Assembly (NCBI GenBank): GCA_013397795.1
Contig: VZTJ01001769.1
Location: forward strand, 1,509,171 to 1,573,170
Direction: 5' to 3'
Source of the DNA: Orthonyx spaldingii
Taxonomy: Eukaryota > Chordata > Aves > Passeriformes > Orthonychidae
Length of the DNA stretch: 64,000 bases
Of this stretch, positions 50,386 through 63,000 are shown one piece after another. The position numbers were made by a program, and so were the translations under genes. The notes below the pieces were generated by a model. The model saw only the letters and a list, made by a program, of their open reading frames with translations, made no database searches and was not told the origin of the DNA. Position 1 is the first letter of the stretch; every line of letters starts with the position of its first letter.

Positions 50386-53088
50386 CAGTGACTTAGTACT
50401 TTTCAATACACGTTTCTAAACATGTGTCTTTTTCTTTCTTAGGGTCAACAGTTCTAGTTCCATACCACAGGGAAAAAGGCCCCAAAATATATTCTTTATT
50501 TTATTTATTGAACAAAAAATGCAACAATATTTAGAGGTGGTAAGCATCTGATATGTCTTCTAGCAAAATAATTCTGCTTTATAGATAAAATTAGTGATTT
50601 CTTGTGTTGTTCCTGTCTCTAACTTGTACTATGCTAATATTTTTACAAATTATTATGAGATGGCAAAACCCTTAGAGGTCTGTGAGAAGGCAAAAAATAG
50701 CCTCTGTAAAATTTCCATTATAGAAGTTTCCTTAACTAGAATGTTGGACAGCTTATGCCTTGCAAATGTGTTTAATTCCCGATCTGTTGTGATGTTTTCA
50801 TACCCATATATTTTATAAAAAATATTTACAATAGATTTAAGATTTATTAGATCTTTGCTGGCACAACACATGATGGTGATGATTCATATTATGGACATTG
50901 GGAGTTCTTCATCCACCAAATGATTACTGAGAATATCTTCATTGTGAAAAATAGTTTGAGGCACGAGTTACTGCAAAATAGATTCTGCTATAATATTTAA
51001 AATTGTTCATGACAGAGAAGCTCAAGTCAGAAGCAAATATAAGAATCTCTTAGCAATTATGTGAATCTTCTCAGAGAAGCCCTCTCCTCACAGTCTATCT
51101 AACCCTTACTGACAACTGTATTGCCCCAGTGAAGATACATCATTCTGTACCATACCAGATTCTGATATGATTTATCATAGTAGTCCATCAGAGATGTCTT
51201 TTTAGAAAGAACAGTACACAAATACCCTTTTTGCACCATACAGAAGATAATACCAAACATATAAATCCAGAATACAGAAGATAAATTGTGAATATGACAG
51301 AAATACCTCTGTGACTAACCTGAGCACAGAAATCATCATGCTTAACAAAATGGCTACTAAAACTGTTAAAATAACTTCTAGAGAATTTATTAAGTAGCTC
51401 ATGCAGAAAATATACAATCCATGGGAGGGTCACAGAAGTATTCCACAACTGACTTGGTCAACCTCTCACTTCCAACTAATGATGAATGAATGCAGTTTAG
51501 GAGCAAATTAGTACCCAGCTTAATGATCCACATCTCCCAGTCTGAATGAGTAATGAGATAAGAGGGGCGCATGCTGATTTAAATCTGATAAACTAGGGAC
51601 AAGACTTCAGCCTGGGCTTACTCTCAGAAGCAAGGCAAAAATGTGAGCTTTTAAGCATTACCACATATTTATTTTTTCACAACTTTACATGTACAGGGAT
51701 TTAGTAGCTGTGCTTGACTTTACAGAATAGTTTATAGATGTGTAAGGACTTTTAAAATGTGACATGTGTGTCCACAGACTGCAAACTCTGTGAAGCCAAG
51801 TACAAACTGATAGGTGTCTTCCATTGCAACAAATATCTTCATGGAAGAATGAAAACTGAGGAAAAAATGTATTGATAAATTATGTGGACTAGTTTTATCT
51901 GTGATTAAGTTATAAAAGGCTTTTTATCGTCATAAGAAAGAAAAAAAAAAGAGTCACTCTAACTCATAATTCTTTGTCGAAGGATGCTAATAAGTACTTT
52001 TTAAAGACCTGATGACTACTTTCCTTGTTTTGATTCTCACTGTGAAAACTTGTCCTTTTGTCTGTTCAGCTCCACCCTTTGTTCAATATGGGGAAATTTT
52101 TTTTTTTCCATGTGAATTTATGGTGAGTTGCTTTGTGGTCACTTAAGAGTTAAGGAATAGTCTGGGTTAAAAATAATCCAGAAAAAAAAAAAGAAAAATT
52201 ATTCCAAGGATCAGTTTTGCAGTAAACTTCACTGTGTAGCAAGGATTTCTTTCAGCATGACAGAAATGACTAATTGTAGTGGGAATGTCTGGCTGAAGAA
52301 AGCAGGTACTATCACTGAATACTGAAATTATACTTATCAAGCTGTTGTCTTAGGATATGAATGGTTGTGGTGATCAGTCTACAGTAGTAACCTATAGAGG
52401 TGAATGAAATATAATCTTTTTTTTCTGTGTGTAGATGACAAATTGAAACATACAAGTTAGAGGCAAAGGATTAATTAATTGATTAAATTAATATTGTTTA
52501 GTCTAACATGCTACACAGCAATTCCATAATTGCAGCAGTAAACACTAAGACTTCATGTCTTTCTGAAGCCTAAGTTATTTCTAGTTGTTGCCACAGGATG
52601 CTGACTCCATGTTCCTGCCCTGATTTTGTTTTATTTGCCCTCCTTTGAATTCCGAGGAAAAAGGTTTTGGTAATTTTCACATCACAAGAGCTTATCCCAG
52701 AAGCTTTTGCAGCATTTGACTGCAAAAATAGTATTATTGAAGTATTTATGTGAATGCTTAGACGCCAAAATATAAAACTTTGCCAGACAAACAAGGAGAG
52801 AGGCAACTCTTGTTATGCTGTACTGCTGTTATATAAGTAATATAATTAAGTAGTATGAATTGCTGCACTTGATGAGACAAAAGCCCTCATGGTCTGGCAG
52901 TGTGTCTCCACCAAGGGGTATAATTTGCCCTTTGCAGAAGCATATAACAGGACATCCTCCTCCCAACTCACTGCCACTCTTGTGTGAGTAATGAAATCCA
53001 CTCCTGACTGATCTGGAGATGCATCTTACTTGCATTGTGTTTTTAGACTACAGTGTGTTTCTCTATGAGAAATTCAGAAGTTTGAAAG
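50386..53088. other. Intronic DNA downstream of PRKN exon 3
   Basis: This is AT-rich sequence with A runs near 51940 and 52181. No repeat family and no further PRKN exon were recognised. Frames are 86 codons or less and unremarkable. Confidence 0.55.
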
Positions 53089-53149
53089 NNNNNNNNNNNN
53101 NNNNNNNNNNNNNNNNNNNNNNNNNNNNNNNNNNNNNNNNNNNNNNNNN
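53089..53149. other. Assembly gap (61 N)
   Basis: There are 61 consecutive undetermined bases in intron 3. The non-round length suggests an estimated gap size. The right flank is followed within 80-140 bases by T/G-rich simple sequence (about 53220-53290), which may have hindered assembly. The apparent 63-codon frame across it is meaningless. Confidence 0.98.
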
Positions 53150-53219
53150 GGAGTTAAATAATCTCTGCATCAAAGAATTCCAGGTTTCCTGTCTTTGCAG
53201 ACAAAAGTAGTAGAAATGC

Positions 53220-53290
53220 TTTTTCTTCTGTTGTTTTTTGTTGTTGGTTTTCTTTGTATTTGTGTCGTTTTGTTATTGTTTCTTTTTTCT
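53220..53290. repeat. T/G-rich simple sequence
   Basis: Low-complexity sequence made of TTG and TTTTG units (TTGTTGTTTTTTGTTGTTGG and similar). It is not a clean microsatellite. Confidence 0.7.
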
Positions 53291-53469
53291 GAAAACATTG
53301 CATGATTTCTAGTGGACATGTAAAAAAATCTCAGCACAGGACTTTCATCCTACCTCACCCTCTCCTAATTTGTATCTGCCTAATATCTGTGACAAAGTGC
53401 TTTGATAAACACAATGTAAGTAAATAAACTATGTTCTGTAATGGTTGCATATCAGTAGATATAAGATGA

Positions 53470-53540
53470 AGAGATAATGATTGGACTCAATGACCTTAGA
53501 GGTCTTTTTCTAACCTTAACAATTCTGTAATTCTCTGATT
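53470..53540 (+). mobile_element. CR1 LINE 3' tail, sense
   Basis: ATTGGACTCAATGACCTTAG, AGGTCTTTTTCTAACCTTAA and CAATTCTGTAATTCT match the extreme 3' end of avian CR1, including decayed copies of its terminal octamer. Only about 70 bases remain, and it is the only CR1 piece here in sense with PRKN. It could equally be the tail of a CR1-tailed SINE that lost its head. Confidence 0.78.
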
Positions 53541-56500
53541 TCTACCTGAAAAACAATGAATCTGTAAACCACAAGGGTTTGTATAATTCAGCTGCTGAAT
53601 ATGCGAATGCATCTTGATATCAGATCCAAGAAAGCCAATAAAATACTTGGAAGTATAAACAGAAAACAGAGTGGAGTAGAGAATATTTTTTTTTTCTCTG
53701 CTTTTGACACTTGCATAACTGAAACTAGTATAACACACTGTTTTGATGTCTAAACTGTTAGAAGGTCCAGAAGAGTCATGGGAATCCTACAAAAATGCAG
53801 GTCATGATTTATATTCGTTTTGGCATCTGTGGGAGTGGAAATTTGGTAATGCGGGAGTATTAGATCTTAGCAGCTATTTTAGGAATTTAGGTCTCATTGT
53901 CTAGAAAGTGCAAGCCAGCAAATACAAATGCTACACATGGATTTTAACTTGACAGGAAATCAACCACCAATGCAAGTTATCCTAGCTTATAAGAATTCTC
54001 CACACTTGTCCGTTTTAAAGAAATGTAGAATATTTTTTTTCTGAAACATGAAGATTGGAATTTAACCTAGAAGTAGTATGGACGGTGCTAGGCAAGAAGT
54101 CAGACTGCAGAATCCCATTCCCTCCCCTTTTTAAATGTATGATTGATGTCAAGCAAATTTGTAATATAAAAAAAAAGTTAGTACAACAGCATTTGTTTTC
54201 TGTAAGCTGACATGAATGTTTCCTTATCTGTAACAGAAGAGTAAGTACTGGTATATACTGACTTAGATGTGTCAAACTGTAAATTCTAGCAAAAAGAGGG
54301 ATTGATTGTTTTCCATCTAGTTAGGAAATGCTTTACCAAAACTTAATACATGTTAAAACTTCTTGTCTTTCCAAATAATACAAGTATCCGTTAAGGCAGA
54401 TGAAATTGTCATTACCAAAACCTCAGTATTGTTAGTGATGCATAAAGTGATGAACTGGTTTCCATTCCATGTAAGAGTCTGATACATGAAAGAGACAGTA
54501 AAAAACACGTAGAAGGACAAGCTACATTGGGTAGGGTGTGGATAGTCAGAATTGTGCATACTTCTGAGGCAAGCCCTGATGAATAAAAAGCCCCATATCA
54601 ATTTTACCAGGGATTAAATTGCTGACACTGTACAAATGGTTTTTAAGTAGTATTCTGATGATTGTGTGTTAAAAATTCCTGTGCCCTGTAATTGATATTG
54701 CACTTTATTATAATTCTGTTACTCAAAAAGCCTAAAAGGATAAGAATTTTTTTGTCAAATCGATTTGATGTAAATGAGTAGTCTAAACTCCTGAAGTTCT
54801 GTAAAATTACTTCATAGTTTTACAGCGCCTATAACCTCAAATTAGATCCAGGTTGGGCAGTGTTATGGAGTACATCTGCCGCCCCATTTGTTTGTGGTGT
54901 TAGGCTGAGTACCACTACCCAGTACCAAGCTGAGAACAACTGCAGCTATTTCTTATCCCATTTTGAGAATTCCATCAAAACCTGAGAACTCATCCATTCA
55001 AAATGACTTCCAGTGTGGAAAGAACATTTTTATTTTCACTCAGAATCATGAAGCTGTGTAAGTGTTCAGCAACTGCACCAGACAAAACAATGAACTTATT
55101 TTCTCACAGCCTAATATTGCTTTTCTGTTTACAATCCAAATATCTAAGAATTTACTATTCCCTTAAAAGAGAGAAAAAAGGATTCCTAAAATTTCCATTG
55201 TGTCATCTGACTGCATTTTTTTCCAAAGGAAACTACTCGGTATAAAGATTTTTTTTCCTTTAGCATCTGTACAATTCATATGTGGATTAATTATAAATTA
55301 ATTAATTAAATACACCTTAGGTCCATGATATTGTGAATCAGTGGTTTGGAGAAGGAGAATCAGTATTCTGTGCGATTTACATTTAGATCCTTCTTCCTAG
55401 AGTTATCAAAGTTTTGTTCTAAAAACAAATTATCAGAGTGCTTACACTGACCTTTCTTAAATTTCTTGAAATATTAATACAGCATTTCCTGATTGTTGCA
55501 TGACTCTTACGATCATGTAGTCCTCTTTCACACACATCTATTTGAATAAGATTCATATTGCTGTACAAGAAAAAGTAGTAAATTACTTAATATTCAACCA
55601 ATGTATTCTTTCAGTAGACATATACAAGTTACTAGTTAGGCCACTATTTATTTTTGGATTTGATGCCCTGACAGTTTACTTTTGTATTAGGATTAAACTA
55701 CTTTTAATTTAAATGAAAATTCCTCATGCAGCACTTTGTGATTTAGCCTATATTTGATTCAGATTTTTTATAATACATTATTTTACAATCTTTTAAATAT
55801 TAAATGCAATACTAATTTGAGGATCAATCTATACTCAGAAAAGTGAAGGTATTAATTTACCTTTCTTAGAAATGCAGAAAAAAGTACTAACTCAGAAATA
55901 ATATACTAGTCCTGATTTTGGCAAATAATTTCTAGGAAGCAAGACTGTATTTGTATTCATTACACACTGTGTAAATTTTCTGTGTGTACAATTCTGTTTT
56001 AAAGTTCAAAACAAATCTCTGCAAAATTTCTGCATTGACAGCTCTCTCTGTGCTAGTGGTTAGGTCCTGCACATTGTTAATCATTATCACTGTGCATTCA
56101 TTACATACATTAACCAGTTAGACTTTCACTGTTAGACGTTTTATCTTAAATTTGCTGTCAATGTACCATACCATAATTTGATGCCATGTTCATTGCACTG
56201 ATGTGTTGTAGTCACAAAAGTTGAATTAATCAGGCCTGAGAGCTCTTCTAAAAGAGAAACTGGGACTAAAGTACTTCTCTTCTTTCCTCTCCATTCTTCC
56301 TTTCTTATTTGATATTTTTTTACTACTTGTCCCTGTCCTGAATCTCCTTTGTGCTCTTCACTGCTTCCATTGTTTTTTATTTTGCCAGATACCTTTCACG
56401 GCTGTTCCATACTCTGTAGATGTTCTCCCCATTTGCATTCATTGATGTGTTTTGTTTTTTGTTTTGTTTTGTTTTACAAGCTTTTGTCACATGGATACCT

Positions 56501-56954
56501 CCTGAGACAAAGATGTGTGCAACTACACACCTCTTTGTTCCTTTGGTAGTCACATACTCACATACTTGATGCAAAATGCTTACACATCTTGCCTGACTAG
56601 ATTGTCACAGTGTTAGAATATGTTTTTCAGAAGTAACCCACTTTTAAGTATGTGTATGTCAGTTCTAAAAATCCATATGTATTAATAGAAGAGTATGACA
56701 ATAACATATTCATAAAGAGATATTGCATTTAATTTTAACTCAATTGCACTAAATATTTCCTATGTATTGAATGAGAATGCTTCAAAAAATTTAAGTTCCC
56801 AAGCCGTTCAGTAAATGTTGTGTGACAGAAGTTGTTGAACTGTGATCCATGTTTGAAGCTGTGAGATCCAAGGGTGTTTATTGATGATCCGATAAGATAA
56901 TGGTTAGTGTGCTCTACCTCCACTTGTTTTAGACTGCTAAAATATATTGCAATC
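53541..56954. other. Intronic DNA, no gene or recognised repeat
   Basis: This is AT-rich sequence. It includes an AT-only stretch near 55286-55310 and a (TTTTG)n tract at about 56452-56475. No exon or repeat family was recognised. Confidence 0.55.
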
Positions 56955-57165
56955 ATTGAATCATGTATTTCTTTCGGTTGGAAGAGACCTTAAGGTCATT
57001 GAGTCCAAAGGTTAGCACACCACTACCAAGTCCACCTCTAAACTATGTCCCTAAGTGCCACATCTGAACTTTAAATATCTCCAGGAATGGTGATTCAACT
57101 CCTTTCCTGGGCAGCTTGTTAATGTCACTATATATTAAATTATCCCTCTTGATGCCATACATTCT
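56955..57165 (-). mobile_element. CR1 LINE 3'-end fragment, antisense
   Basis: The + strand reads GGTTGGAAGAGACCTTAAGG then TCATTGAGTCCAA. ACCACTACCAAGTCCACC, AACTATGTCCCTAAGTGCC, CTCCAGGAATGGTGATTC and CCTGGGCAGCTTGTTAATG follow in the order of a reversed CR1 3' end. It belongs to a different CR1 subfamily from the copies at 46027 and 58601. It is truncated and non-coding. Confidence 0.85.
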
Positions 57166-58600
57166 TGGATTATGCTCTGTGAGTACATTCAGAGGTAGGG
57201 AAGGCATGCCCCTAGGAAAATGCTTCCTGTTAAAAATAGGATAATGTTTCTGAAACAGTACTCTATTTTTTGATGCACAGCAAAAAAGAGGGGTTTTGGA
57301 TGCAAATCACAAAACCACAAAATTGCTATTGTGTAAGATCGAACATATTGTCTATCTAAATCTAGTTCTCTTCTTGTAATACTTTCCTGTTTTGTATATA
57401 ATACTTCTAAAGAAGAAAATGTTCTTATTATAGAAAGTTTTATTTAGAGAAGGAGTATTCCCCTTTTCAAACAATCACCCATGTACCCCTGTCTGATTAG
57501 CCTTCATGTCTGTTATCTGAGCAAGTTGACAAGAATGGTAATGGTATTTTCTGATCTGATTTCATTGGAAAAAAACAGTCTCCAGTGTCAATTCAAGGGT
57601 TAATTGGAGAAGAGAGGGAGTTTTCAGCCCAGCAATTAACTAACTGCTAATTCTGTCAACACTTCTTTTAAGAGAGCTAAGCTTAAGAAAACTATTCTGC
57701 TTCCAGTAGGGTTATGAAAATTTGTCATTAAAAAGTCCTTGGAAGTTTGCTCTTATGTATATTTTATCTTCTGTTAGGATTATTAACCCTTGACAATTCA
57801 CTGCTGCAATACTTCCAAGTTCTATATATAAAAATTGATATCCCCTCTTCACCTTCTAGCAACAGCAGAGAGTGATTTTATAAGGCATTAGCATAATGGA
57901 ACCTTTTCAATAAAATGATAAATTGAGCCCATTTCAGAAAACAGAATGCACACTTGATAATTTATAGCAGCCAGTGCCATGCTGGAGACCTCATTCATAT
58001 CATATGCTTTTAACACTGATGAGAATGATGCCATTTTCCCACGTTTTGCCATCATACCTTGCATGTCTGTGAAATTAATTTGAGAGGAAAAATGTAAAAA
58101 AATGCTCTTTTCTAATAGAGGCTAAAGCTCTTCCGGGAATGCTTAGCTTTACATGACATAATTATCTCTCATAAGCGTGTCTAATTCCTTTATTGTTTCT
58201 AAAGGCCCTTCCATGTTAATTGAACAGTAACATTTGCTGACTCCCCTGTGTCAAGGGGTGGGGTGGAACAGAGTTGTGTTCTTACAATATATTTTGATTG
58301 TTTATGGGGCACAGCATGGATGGACTTTCTTCTGCAAGTGCATCACTTGCATTTTTATACCACCAGCTGAAGGTGACATTTGTAGATGGAAAATGTTCTA
58401 TACTGATTAAACAAAACCATGCTTTTTATGTTTTACAGAGTAATTGTTGGCATGAATTTATTACTGATGCTACTAGGAAAAACAGGAAAGTAACACTTAG
58501 GAAACATCTCTTGGGCATAAAAACATTATAATAGAGTTTTATGGTGATTTTTTTTTTTTGACAGGAAGAGTCCAACTGTGAAGCACAAGTAAGGATCATA
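57166..58600. other. Intronic DNA, possible conserved non-coding stretch
   Basis: No gene or repeat was recognised. The part at about 57580-58210 has few homopolymers and many TAATT/AATTA motifs, a texture often seen in conserved non-coding elements. This is an impression only. Confidence 0.4.
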
Positions 58601-60055
58601 AAAGCATAGAATGGTTTGTGTTGGGAGGGACCTTAAAGATCATCTAGTTCCAACCCCTCTGCCATGGACAAGGACACCTTTCACTAGAGCAGGTTGAACA
58701 ATGCCCCATCCAACCTGCCAGGTCTGGGGCATCCACAGCATCTCCAGGCAACCTGTTCCAGTGCCTCACCACCCTCACAGTAAAGAATTTCTTTCTTATA
58801 TCCAATCTAAACCTACCCTCTGTTATTTTAAAGTCGTTCTCCCTTGTTCTGTCACTGCATGCCCTTGTAAAAACTCCCTCCCCAGCTTTCTTGTGTCCCC
58901 TTTAGGTATGAGAATGCTACTATAAGGGCTCCCAGAGCCTTCTCATCTCTGGGCAGAACAACCTCAACTCTCAGCTTGTCTTTATAGGAGAGGTGCTCCA
59001 GACCTCTGATCCTTTTCATGGCCTTCTGGATCTGCTCCAACATGTCCACATCCTTTTGTTGGTGACCCCAGAACTGGATACGTGACTCCAGGTGGTGTCT
59101 CATGAGAGTACGGGGGGAGGATCACCTCCCTTGCCCTGCTGGCCGTGGTTGTCTTGATGCAGCCTGGGATACAATCGACTTTCTGGGCTGCGAGCACACA
59201 CTGCAGGTCATCTTCTCATGCACCAACACCTCCTTCTCCTCGGGGCTGTTCTCAACTCATTCTCAACCCATGCCTAGCCTGTAATTGTGCCTGGGATTGC
59301 CTGACCCACATGCAAGACCTTGCACTTGACCTTGTTGAACTTCATGAGGTTTGCATAGGCCCATCTCTGAAGTGTATCAGGGTCCCTCTGAATGGCATCT
59401 GTTCCCTCCAGTGTCTCGACTACACCACAGCACTGCACCGTTGTCCATGTTGCCGACAAAGGTGACCCTTGAGGAGCACCACTTGTCCCTGGCCTCTACC
59501 TGGACATTTCTTCACTATACCTATCCCTGCCTTTGCCTTCTGCCACTTGGGTAGTGTGGTTGGAGCACTTGCTGGTAAAGACTGAGAGAAAAAAGTTAGT
59601 GAGTACCTCAGTCTTCTTCATGTCCTGGGTAACCAGTTCTCCCGTTTCTTTTTTGAGAAGGCCCACATTTTCCCTCATCCTCTTTTTATCACTGACCTAC
59701 CTATAGAAGCTTTTCTTGTTGCCCTTGATGTTCCTGAACACATTTGATTCCATCAGGGCTTTGGCTGTCCTGACCTGATCCCTGGCTGCTTGGACAACCT
59801 CTGTGTATTCCTCCAAGGCTGCCTGTCCTTGCTTCCACCCTCTGTAGGCTTCCATTTTGTGTTTCAGTTTGTCCAAGAGCTCCATATTCACCCATGCAGG
59901 CCTTCTGACTTCCTCGTTGGGATGCATCACTCCTAGCCTTGTGAAGTGGTCCTTGAATCTTGTGAGGTGATCCTTGAATATTAACCAGTTTTCTTGTTCC
60001 CCTCTTTCCTCCAGGGCTTTATCCCATGCTGTTCTAAGAATGCTTAAAGTTCATT
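58601..60055 (-). mobile_element. CR1 LINE copy with decayed, internally deleted ORF2
   Basis: This is the longest retroelement here, with its 3' end at the left (AGAATGGTTTGTGTTGGGAG). On the minus strand the 3' half encodes the C-terminal part of the CR1 reverse transcriptase, including DAIQRDPDTLQRWAYANLMK, KVLHVGQ and RGLEHLSYKDKLR, in frames broken by indels. Further 5' (59496-59930) it encodes the region between endonuclease and reverse transcriptase (ESNVFRNIKGNKKSFYR, then ENVGLLKKETGELVTQDM, then VLTNFFLSVFTS). Between these, around 59460-59520, most of the RT fingers/palm is missing, including the catalytic F/YADD box that should precede the GAV...TLEG block. The copy is 5'-truncated near 60055 and cannot be active. 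The minus-strand frames within it are ORF2 pieces, not separate genes. Confidence 0.92.
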
Positions 60056-63000
60056 AAAAAAACAGTAGTTGTTGCCACCGTACAGCTTAGTGCTTGCACT
60101 ACATGGTCTCTGTTATGAGCTCTTAGCATTCAAAATGACAGGAATCAGTCTGTGCTCAAGTCATGTGCTCAACATTCATTAATGTCATTGGGAGCTCTGT
60201 GCACAAGGACATTGGGAGAACAGACCTCTTAAAAAGGCTTGATCTACAGAGAGTAATAGCATGGAAGAGATTAAGAAATTCTGTTGATAGAAGGTAAAAG
60301 AATAAATTTGCAAAACACACTCTTCTTTCTCCTTATAAATACAAATCATTTCAGTGGACTAAATTTGAACTTCTGTGAAAGAAAAAGATCATTGTATTTG
60401 GCGGGGAAGACAGATTCACTGGTTTTAGTTTTGGGGGTTTTGTTTGTTTGTTTGTACTTAGGAAAAGTGGTCATCGTAGGAAAATGGACAGTTAATTTAG
60501 AAGTTCTAATTCATATTCACAGAAAAGCAGAATTAAAGTCAGTGCATGCTCCTGCATTGCTGTGCCAAAAGTCTTTAGGATTTTACCATCAGCTTTGTTT
60601 TGGTGAAAATTTCACATTTTCATTGCTCCCTGAGTGACCACTGTTAGAGGTGCCAATGTAGTGGTCATCATGTCCATTCATACTTCTCTGCACAGACTAA
60701 CATCTGGGGTTTCAATTGGTTTTATTAATCCTTTGTGCTTCTGGTTTTTTTTTTGTCTTTGTGTTTGCTTCTTTCTTTCTTTTAGAGAATATCTAACCAT
60801 AGAAAATGAGATTCTCTATCAGCTTTATGTGGATTTCCAAATACCTTCAGTTCAGTGTTTCTTTTCTCCTGCTCTGAAGTACACAGAACCTTTTGCTTAA
60901 GCCTTGCTCCTCCTTACACATTGGTCATGAAACAACGCTGCCTACATTATGCCCAGCAGTTAAGATTTTATTAAGTTGAAGCAGAAGAAAAGATGCATAT
61001 TTACCAACATTTATCATTGTTTGCAATTGATAAATATTTTCTAGAAATTTCTGAAATGTTGATATTCTATCAAATGATCTGTTGGCACTGGACAGAAAGT
61101 TTGACCTAGATAGGTTACAGCATTTGTGATCACATTATCAAACTAAAAGGAAAATAAACTAAGAAGTTTTCCTTGATCTGCCTTTCACATATGAGACAGA
61201 ATCCTACACTGGCCTGCAAGTGAAACTGTCTGGAATATTTCTGAGCTGGATTACATATGTGGCACCAATTTTTGCTGCAGCTACTGTCTAAGAATCACAG
61301 TTTTCTTACTGAGGTATCCAGGATCTGGAAGTTCTTATTTTATCATTGATCTTAAGATTCAAAATACTATTTTTAAAATGCTAGTTCAAAAAAAGATGAA
61401 TATTTATATGCACTGATACACCTGAAACTGTATCTTACAAGCCTGTCTGTACTGTTGACATGTCTGTGAGAATTCAGCCTTAGGTCTTATCTTGAGAATA
61501 CAACAGATTCCCTGACTATATAAAATATTTTCAGTTATATATTATTAATATATTAGCAGTTACAATCAACTATGGCCATAACTGGTATTTGCAGATGAAT
61601 TCTTCAGATTTAATTTTGACAGTCTATCTACCTGTAATGTTTTTTGCATTTCTGGAGTAGAGTATCTGCAGCTACTTTTCCACTTAAAATGCAAGCCCAT
61701 GTGACAGAGATAAGATATGTATATAAAATATGTTCATGTTTTAACTATCTTCCCACTCAGCAAAACACAGATTGAAATATCAAGTGGCATCTGCATCCTG
61801 GAGCAAAGTGCCTCAGGGATCCCTCAAAGCCAGCATGTTTGCTGAGCACCATCAGTCTCTTTCCAAGTTTCTATGATGCCCTGCTGGTGCAACAGTCAGT
61901 TCTGTGGGTCCTGACATTTACCTGTCAAAAGACAGGAATAGAGAAAAAGAAACATAAGGATATGGAGATGAAGTCTTCAGGTGCAGGATGGGAGAACAGG
62001 AGGACATCATGCTCCAAGTTGAGTCTGTTCACCATGTACTGTATTCATTGATGTTCAGCTTCATCCTTGACACACTTTGTCAAGGATTTTATTGTATGCC
62101 CTGATAGCCTTGTTTTCAGTGCTGGCTGACATTATTTTATTGCCTTTTTGCTATGAAGGTGGTTTAACCAAAATTGTAAAAAAGATCAAATGTTCACTTG
62201 AGCAATTCAAGTACTGGGAGCCACAGTTCCTCCTTTTGTTCACCACAGATTGCTCTTTAGCTTTATCACACAATAAATACTCAGCATATATTACTGGAAG
62301 AAAACTCTAGCTGGCAACAGTTGATTTCTGATTTAAAGGTATATCACTTGGCAACTGAGTTTTTATCTACTGCAACTCTTCCCTAATAATTAGCCTCCAC
62401 TAATTATTTTTGGAGTAGCTGAATCAAACACCAATAGTGTTTTAAATGAAGTCTGTGCTGGAGTTATGGCCAGGTGATTAAAATGATCAGGGACTTTTCT
62501 GAAACAAATTTTAGTTGTTTTCAAAAGAATGTTTTGTTTATGCTAATAATAATGGAATAAATAGCAAAATCTCCACTGTCTTCAGCTATGAAATGTTAAG
62601 ATCTAAGTTCCTGATTTGGTGTAGATTAGTAATTATGAATATTGCAGATTTATCCCTCGTGATACCCAAAATGTGGTGAATAGCTATAGATCATCTTGTC
62701 CTGGTTTCTAAACCCCATAACATTGTTCACAGTAATTTTTAACTTGTTAGGAACATAACAATGGCCATAGCTGAGCTAATATTTGACTCATCTTGAACAC
62801 TATCTTCTTTATTACTATAACCATTGTGAAGTATTTAGGATGGAGATGCAAAAAATCTGTTTCAAACAGAAATGTTACCAATCCTCAACATTTTGTCTGC
62901 TAATCTGTAATAGAGATTTTTCAGGTACAATAAATCTAGCAGTATAAATGTGAACAAACACATTTTTCATCTTGTATCCAGGCACAAAGATCTGTGTTTG

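Noticed and set aside
59697..59930. Minus-strand frames that look like a conserved protein
   Set aside because: These are fragments of CR1 ORF2 between the endonuclease and reverse-transcriptase domains, inside a decayed LINE copy.
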